From assembly GCA_937998635.1 (NCBI GenBank), contig CALLDA010000238.1, positions 1 to 27,285 on the forward strand: a DNA stretch of 27,285 nucleotides, written 5' to 3'. The DNA is from an uncultured Pseudomonadales bacterium. Lineage in GTDB: Bacteria; Pseudomonadota; Gammaproteobacteria; Pseudomonadales; Porticoccaceae. A program made the position numbers and the translations under genes. Shown here one piece after another: positions 23,426 through 27,285 of the stretch. How positions within the stretch are numbered: position 1 is the first letter of the stretch; each line of letters begins with the position of its first letter. Under the pieces are notes generated by a model that did not search any database, was not told the origin of the DNA, and was given only the letters and a program-made list of their open reading frames with translations.

Positions 23426-23737
23426 TTAGATATTGAACTCCATGAAAGGATGAGTGTTTGTAAAAGCCTGGAGGCAGTTTACTTTGAAACCCTTGCGCGC
23501 CAAAGTGTTTGTACAGGGGGCAATTAAAGGCAATGGGTCATCATGCTAAGTCAGCGAAGCATGGTACACAGAATCCATCAAGGCTAACTGGCACACTCCT
23601 CAAGATATTAAGGCGCAATTCAGGAATACCAGCGTCCTTAAGAACAATAGAGTGGTATTTAATTTCGCTGGCCAACTGCTTAATAAGGAGGTCGACGCGT
23701 AAGGGATAAAACAAGTCAAGGCAGGCAGGCTTATTAC
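23426..23737. other. hemB upstream region
   Basis: This is a 312-base spacer between the CoA-transferase stop and the hemB start. The hemB-proximal part has a candidate promoter and a 10-bp direct repeat, described separately. The rest (23514-23737) shows no convincing gene; a 66-codon plus-strand frame at 23509-23709 has no family resemblance. A perfect AAGGAGGT at 23685-23692 has no start codon at usable distance. Confidence 0.5.
23453..23513 (-). promoter_or_regulatory. candidate hemB promoter flanked by 10-bp direct repeats
   Basis: On the minus strand TTGGCG (23503-23498) and TAAACT (23481-23476) are 16 bases apart, about 50 bases before the hemB ATG. The 10-mer TACAAACACT occurs twice, at 23513-23504 (touching the -35) and 23462-23453 (downstream of the predicted start), 51 bases apart. 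The layout would suit a regulator binding both sides of the promoter; no regulator is identified. Confidence 0.33.
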
Positions 23738-24946
23738 TTATCGGTCCTTACTCACCAGAATACCCGCTTGTTCGATAGCGGCAGTTTGATCTGCGGAATA
23801 ACCGAGGAAATCCTCTAGTACCTGCGCGTTATGTTCTCCCAGAAACGGTGCTTCCAGCGGGGGTAGGTCAGGGTATTTGGAAAAGCGCAGAGGCATGCCT
23901 GGTATCTGGAAATCACCGAGGATGCGGTCGTGAATGGTGCGCACGGTGCCGCGCTCTATAAAATGGGGGTGTTCCATGGTTTGTGCCACGGTCATTACCG
24001 GCGCCACGGTGATGCGTTGGGCTTCCAGCTGGGCGATGGCATCGGCGTCGCTGTCACAGGATTGAAGCCAGTGTTCAATAATCTCCGCTAGTTCGAAGCG
24101 GTTTTTAACCCGCGCCGTTGCCGTGGAAAATTTGTCATTGGTAATCAGGTCTTCTCGACCGATAATTTTGCAAAACGCTCGCCAGTGGCGCAGGGGTGCT
24201 AGCACGACATAACCCTCATTGCCTTTGAATACGCCCATTGGGGCCACTGCGGAGTGATGGGCACCGCAGCGTTTGGCCTGGACCTTGCCCTTCGTACAGC
24301 TGTTCATTTGGACGCTGAGTTCGTGGCAATGGTAATAGCTATCGACCAGGCTTATATCCAGATACTGACCCTCGTTGGTTTTTGCGCGATCCAGCAGAGC
24401 CCCATTAATCGCTGCCAGCGCATGCATGCCGGTCATGACGTCGCCCATGGCGAGCATGGGCAAACTGGGTGGCCCGTCGGGTTCACCGATCAAGTCGGTA
24501 ACCCCGGCATAGGCCTGGGCGATGTAGTCGATGCCCGGCAAGTGGGCCAGCGGGCCGGTCTGACCCAGCGCGGAGATGGAGCACATAATGACCTGGGGAT
24601 TAAGCTTATGAACTACCGGCCAGTCGATGCCGATGTTCTTCATAACACCGGGCGCGAAATTCTCCAGCACCACGTCGACCTTTTTCACCAGGTCTTTTAA
24701 TACCGCCAGGCCCTTTTCATGTTTGACATCGATACAGAGGCTTTCTTTACCCCGATTTTGCTGGACGAAATAGGCGCTTCTGCCATCTTCGAAATAGCCT
24801 ATTCTGCGTGTCGGGTCGCCATCTGGGGCTAGCTCGACCTTGATGACACGGGCACCCATCTCCGCCATAAGCCGAGTTGTGCTTGGCCCCGCGAGATGCT
24901 GCGAGAGATCGAGAACGTTGTAGCCTTCGAGAATATTCTTCCTCAT
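23738..24946 (-). CDS. CaiB/BaiF family (class III) CoA-transferase
   Basis: Class III CoA-transferases move CoA between acyl groups through an aspartyl-CoA thioester. Counting from the ATG at 24946 (402 residues), the protein shows LDLSQHLAGPSTTRLMAEMGA near the N-terminus, KVELAPDGDPTR (36-47), ENFAPGVM and the catalytic Asp169 in LAMGDVMTGMHAL, the same number as in formyl-CoA:oxalate CoA-transferase. An upstream in-frame GTG (24955) is less likely because AAGGGG is well placed for the ATG. The substrate cannot be predicted. No acyl-CoA dehydrogenase, ligase or regulator is next to it; the nearest same-strand neighbour is a Nudix hydrolase starting 51 bases further up. Confidence 0.9.
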   Translation of the reverse strand: MRKNILEGYNVLDLSQHLAGPSTTRLMAEMGARVIKVELAPDGDPTRRIGYFEDGRSAYFVQQNRGKESLCIDVKHEKGLAVLKDLVKKVDVVLENFAPGVMKNIGIDWPVVHKLNPQVIMCSISALGQTGPLAHLPGIDYIAQAYAGVTDLIGEPDGPPSLPMLAMGDVMTGMHALAAINGALLDRAKTNEGQYLDISLVDSYYHCHELSVQMNSCTKGKVQAKRCGAHHSAVAPMGVFKGNEGYVVLAPLRHWRAFCKIIGREDLITNDKFSTATARVKNRFELAEIIEHWLQSCDSDADAIAQLEAQRITVAPVMTVAQTMEHPHFIERGTVRTIHDRILGDFQIPGMPLRFSKYPDLPPLEAPFLGEHNAQVLEDFLGYSADQTAAIEQAGILVSKDR

Positions 24947-25006
24947 TTTGCCCACCCCTTTATTATTTATATTTATCTAGAGTAGTTCAGATCGACCAGA
25001 ACACCT

Positions 25007-25600
25007 TTATTTGGCGTAGTTGAGATCCACGGGCGCGCCCACCAGGTCAGTCTCAAAATAGCGGCTGATAATGTGGGTGTCGGCCTCAAAAGCCATTTCT
25101 GGAAACTCGCCGGTGTAGGGAAACCAGGCCACTTCTTCCATGCCATCGGCCGCCTGTATCTCGCCGGACACTATCTCGGCGCTAAGCACTGTCACTAGAG
25201 AGTGAATATTAGGTTTCAGGTAGTTCGTCACGACACTGATAATGGACTTGATCCGCACATCCACGGTGGTTTCTTCTTTGACCTCCCGCACCGCCGCGCT
25301 GAGGTAGTCCTCATGGTATTCCACATAGCCGCAAGGCATACACCACTGGCCGTGACCCAGACTTTTGGAGATGCGCTTGCCGAGCACGAAATGATTATCG
25401 CGCTCAATGAGTACGGCGATTGCAGGCTGGGGGTTTTTATAATGAACAAAATTACAGGCGGTGCAGATGGAACGGATACCGCCTTCACCCTGGTCGTGTT
25501 CGCAGCGGGTTCCGCAGCGTGCGCAAAAGTGGGTTTTTACGGCCTCATTGGCCTCGTCGATATTGTGGGGATAGGCCCGGAATACTTGTTGGGTTTTCAT
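25007..25600 (-). CDS. zinc-ribbon Nudix hydrolase
   Basis: Nudix enzymes hydrolyse nucleoside diphosphates linked to another group, using Mg2+. The 197-residue protein has an N-terminal zinc ribbon, CARC (26-29) and CTAC (46-49), leading into a Nudix domain. The Nudix box is G91-x5-E97-x7-REVKEE (105-110)-TTV; the usual Gly after the EE pair is Thr. A zinc ribbon before a Nudix fold is found in NudC-like NADH pyrophosphatases, but the NudC SQPWPFPxS tail is not seen, so substrate is open (NADH, ADP-ribose or a nucleotide sugar). AAGAGA lies seven bases upstream of the ATG. Confidence 0.88.
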   Translation of the reverse strand: MKTQQVFRAYPHNIDEANEAVKTHFCARCGTRCEHDQGEGGIRSICTACNFVHYKNPQPAIAVLIERDNHFVLGKRISKSLGHGQWCMPCGYVEYHEDYLSAAVREVKEETTVDVRIKSIISVVTNYLKPNIHSLVTVLSAEIVSGEIQAADGMEEVAWFPYTGEFPEMAFEADTHIISRYFETDLVGAPVDLNYAK

Positions 25601-25744
25601 TGGGAATCTCTTTAATAGCTAGCTTTTAAGGGGATGTAAAAATAGACGAATGCTGGACATGCTAATCCCGCAGCAGCAGGCACACAAATAGTTTCAGTGC
25701 AGAAAAAGATGAAGGGCGCAGATGAGCAGGCTTATAAAGAAAGC

Positions 25745-26578
25745 TTAGCCGTTTTGTAAGTCGCGCCTGATTTGGGCGATGACAGGTGCGGTATCGGGTG
25801 TCTTTTTACGCCACAAAGCAAAAGATTCAGCGGCCTGCTCGACCAACATACCGAGACCGTCGGAGACCTGTTCGACACCATTTTCACTCGCCCATACCAT
25901 AAAGACAGTGGGTTTCGGCCCGTACATCATATCGTAACAGCAGCAATTCTCGCCGATCAGTTCGGCGGACAGGGGTGGCAGTTCGCCATCCAGGCTGGCA
26001 CTGGTGCCATTGATAATTAGATCAAAAGCCGATTTTTTATGGAGACTCTCGTAGCTACCGCCGGTGACTTCACCCAGTTCAGCAAACTCTGTGGCAAGAA
26101 TTCGCGCGGTGGCGGGAGTGCGATTACCCAACACCACAGCCTGAGGTTTGAGGGCTAGCAAAGGCTCTAGCACGCCACGCACCGCGCCACCGGCACCCAA
26201 TATCAAGACGCGCTTATTAGCAACTGGCCACTTGAGGTTGTCGATAAGATCAGTAGCCAGACCTTTACCGTCGGTATTGTCACCGAGAACTTTCTTGCCC
26301 GGTTGGACGATAAGCGTATTCACCGCACCGGCTCGTCGGGCACGGGGGGTTAGGTGGTCTGCGAACTGGAAGGCATCTTTTTTACAGGGCACGGTGACAT
26401 TAAAACCCTGCCCGCCATGTTTAATAAACTCAAGTGCGGTTTCCCTGAATTTTTCGTCCGGAACCAAAATTCGACCATATTCAATGTCTTCGCCAGTTTG
26501 TACCGCAAAAGCAGCATGGATATCCGGGGAGCGGCTATGGGCTACGGGGTTGCCGAATACGGCATATTTATCAGACAT
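25745..26578 (-). CDS. aroE: shikimate dehydrogenase
   Basis: AroE reduces 3-dehydroshikimate to shikimate with NADPH. The 277-residue length is typical. The substrate site shows FGNPVAHSRSP (8-18), NVTVPCK with catalytic Lys66 (60-66) and GDNTDGKG with Asp103 (99-106). The NADP-binding fold shows LILGAGGAVRG (125-135) and NRT (152-154). It follows hemF by 65 bases on the same strand, the conserved hemF-aroE pair of Pseudomonas-like genomes. Confidence 0.96.
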   Translation of the reverse strand: MSDKYAVFGNPVAHSRSPDIHAAFAVQTGEDIEYGRILVPDEKFRETALEFIKHGGQGFNVTVPCKKDAFQFADHLTPRARRAGAVNTLIVQPGKKVLGDNTDGKGLATDLIDNLKWPVANKRVLILGAGGAVRGVLEPLLALKPQAVVLGNRTPATARILATEFAELGEVTGGSYESLHKKSAFDLIINGTSASLDGELPPLSAELIGENCCCYDMMYGPKPTVFMVWASENGVEQVSDGLGMLVEQAAESFALWRKKTPDTAPVIAQIRRDLQNG

Positions 26579-26643
26579 GGTTGTAGTTTTTATTCCCTGA
26601 TGGGCGATTAAAAAGTGTTTAAACAGGTGTATTAACGATTGTT

Positions 26644-27285
26644 TTAACCAGACGCTAGCCAGTCTCGGACAGGCAAGAAGGTGTCGTACAGCTCGGCTTC
26701 TGGGCTATTGGCTTCAGGTTGCCAGTCATATTGCCAGCGCACCAGTGGCGGTAATGACATGAGGATAGATTCGGTGCGGCCACCGGTCTGCAGGCCAAAG
26801 ATCGTGCCTCTATCCTGAACCAGGTTAAATTCTACGTAACGACCCCGTCGATAAAGTTGAAATTGTCGCTCAGTGTCGCCGAAAGGGGTATCTTTACGGC
26901 GTTCGACGATGGGCGAATAAGCTTTGATGTAACTGTCGCCTATGGCGCGCATCAGGTCGAAGCTGTGGGCAAAACTCTGTGCGTTATAGTCGTCAAAAAA
27001 CAGGCCGCCGACACCCCGTGCTTCGTTGCGGTGGCGCAGGAAAAAATATTCGTCACACCAGTTTTTAAAGTGGGGGTAGATATCCGCGCCGAAGGGATCG
27101 CAGGCGTTTTTTGCTTCTCGATGCCAGTCGCGACAGTCATCGACATTGCCGTAATAAGGCGTTAAGTCGTAGCCCCCGCCAAACCACCACACCGGCTCCT
27201 GGCCTTCCTTCTCGGCGATAAACATTCGGACATTGGCGTGAGATGTGGGTACGTAGGGGTTTTGAGGATGGATAACCAGAGAAAC
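26644..27285 (-). CDS. hemF: oxygen-dependent coproporphyrinogen III oxidase, C-terminal part
   Basis: This is the C-terminal 213 residues of HemF, which decarboxylates two propionates of coproporphyrinogen III using O2. The 5' part lies beyond the right edge; the frame is open to base 27285. Visible signatures are SLVIHPQNPYVPTSHANVR with a family-conserved His, WWFGGGYDLTPYY, WCDEYFFLRHRNEARGVGG, FFDDYN and the C-terminal RRGRYVEFNLVQDRGTIFGL with LPPLVRWQYDW. It shows no frameshift. It is the upstream partner of aroE, and hemB lies about 3.2 kb further down the same strand. Confidence 0.95.
   Translation of the reverse strand, partial: VSLVIHPQNPYVPTSHANVRMFIAEKEGQEPVWWFGGGYDLTPYYGNVDDCRDWHREAKNACDPFGADIYPHFKNWCDEYFFLRHRNEARGVGGLFFDDYNAQSFAHSFDLMRAIGDSYIKAYSPIVERRKDTPFGDTERQFQLYRRGRYVEFNLVQDRGTIFGLQTGGRTESILMSLPPLVRWQYDWQPEANSPEAELYDTFLPVRDWLASG

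Noticed and set aside
23685..23692. Perfect AAGGAGGT ribosome-binding sequence on the plus strand
   Set aside because: No ATG, GTG or TTG lies at a usable distance downstream, and no family-like reading frame follows, so it is probably chance.
23509..23709. 66-codon plus-strand frame in the hemB upstream region
   Set aside because: No ribosome site, no recognisable domain and an unremarkable composition; likely a random open frame.
1..27285. Search for mobile elements, CRISPR repeats, tRNA/rRNA genes, toxin-antitoxin or defence genes
   Set aside because: No transposase, integrase, att-like repeats, regularly spaced repeats, tRNA cloverleaf or known defence domains were seen; the window is core chromosome.

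Overview
The window looks like a chromosomal core segment of a gammaproteobacterium from the Pseudomonadales/Cellvibrionales group, probably a marine or environmental relative of Pseudomonas. The evidence is the order aroQ-accB-accC-prmA-(DUF3426)-dusB-fis-purH ... purD, an mrcB gene followed by an LpoP-type lipoprotein, the hemF-aroE pair, a Coq7-type ubiquinone hydroxylase and a DUF2333 protein. I see no rRNA, tRNA, CRISPR array, insertion sequence, integrase or phage gene. Almost every base is accounted for by intact, tightly packed genes.

Layout. 1-189: 5' part of coq7 (minus), running off the left edge. 336-1820: a Ycf46-type AAA+ ATPase (plus), divergent from coq7. 1912-13187: a long minus-strand block, read from right to left as dsbD, aroQ, accB, accC, prmA, a DUF3426 zinc-ribbon membrane protein, dusB, fis, purH, purD. 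The only interruption is a small plus-strand DUF1653 gene between purH and purD. 13525-17160: a plus-strand pair, a DUF2333 membrane protein and a PAS-GGDEF-EAL protein. 17204-18208: a PfkB-family adenosine-kinase-like gene (minus), divergent from mrcB. 18382-21272: mrcB (PBP1b) and an LpoP-like lipoprotein (plus). 21299-27285: a minus-strand block, read from right to left as hemF (cut by the right edge), aroE, a zinc-ribbon Nudix hydrolase, a CaiB/BaiF CoA-transferase, hemB and an RsmC/RlmG-like methyltransferase.

How the genes fit together. The minus block joins shikimate (aroQ), fatty-acid initiation (accB, accC), translation (prmA, dusB), nucleoid control (fis) and purine synthesis (purH, purD); in this group such genes share growth-rate-linked transcription. 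mrcB and the lipoprotein form a peptidoglycan synthase and its likely outer-membrane activator. hemF and hemB are tetrapyrrole genes.

No wholly new multigene system is evident. The most unusual signals are in the non-coding DNA and in initiation signals. They are: a compact candidate three-way-junction RNA with a C(UUCG)G loop upstream of aroQ-accB-accC, with a second copy of one pairing arm near the aroQ ribosome site; a hairpin that buries the only Shine-Dalgarno-like sequence of dusB; a duplicated start region before purD that creates a five-codon ORF; a paired 10-bp repeat around a candidate hemB promoter; and TTG starts in four of six plus-strand genes. Among the proteins, the GGDEF-EAL enzyme carries GNDEF in place of GGDEF, and the Ycf46-type ATPase has no well-established role in proteobacteria. 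All promoter and RNA calls come from reading by eye and are tentative.
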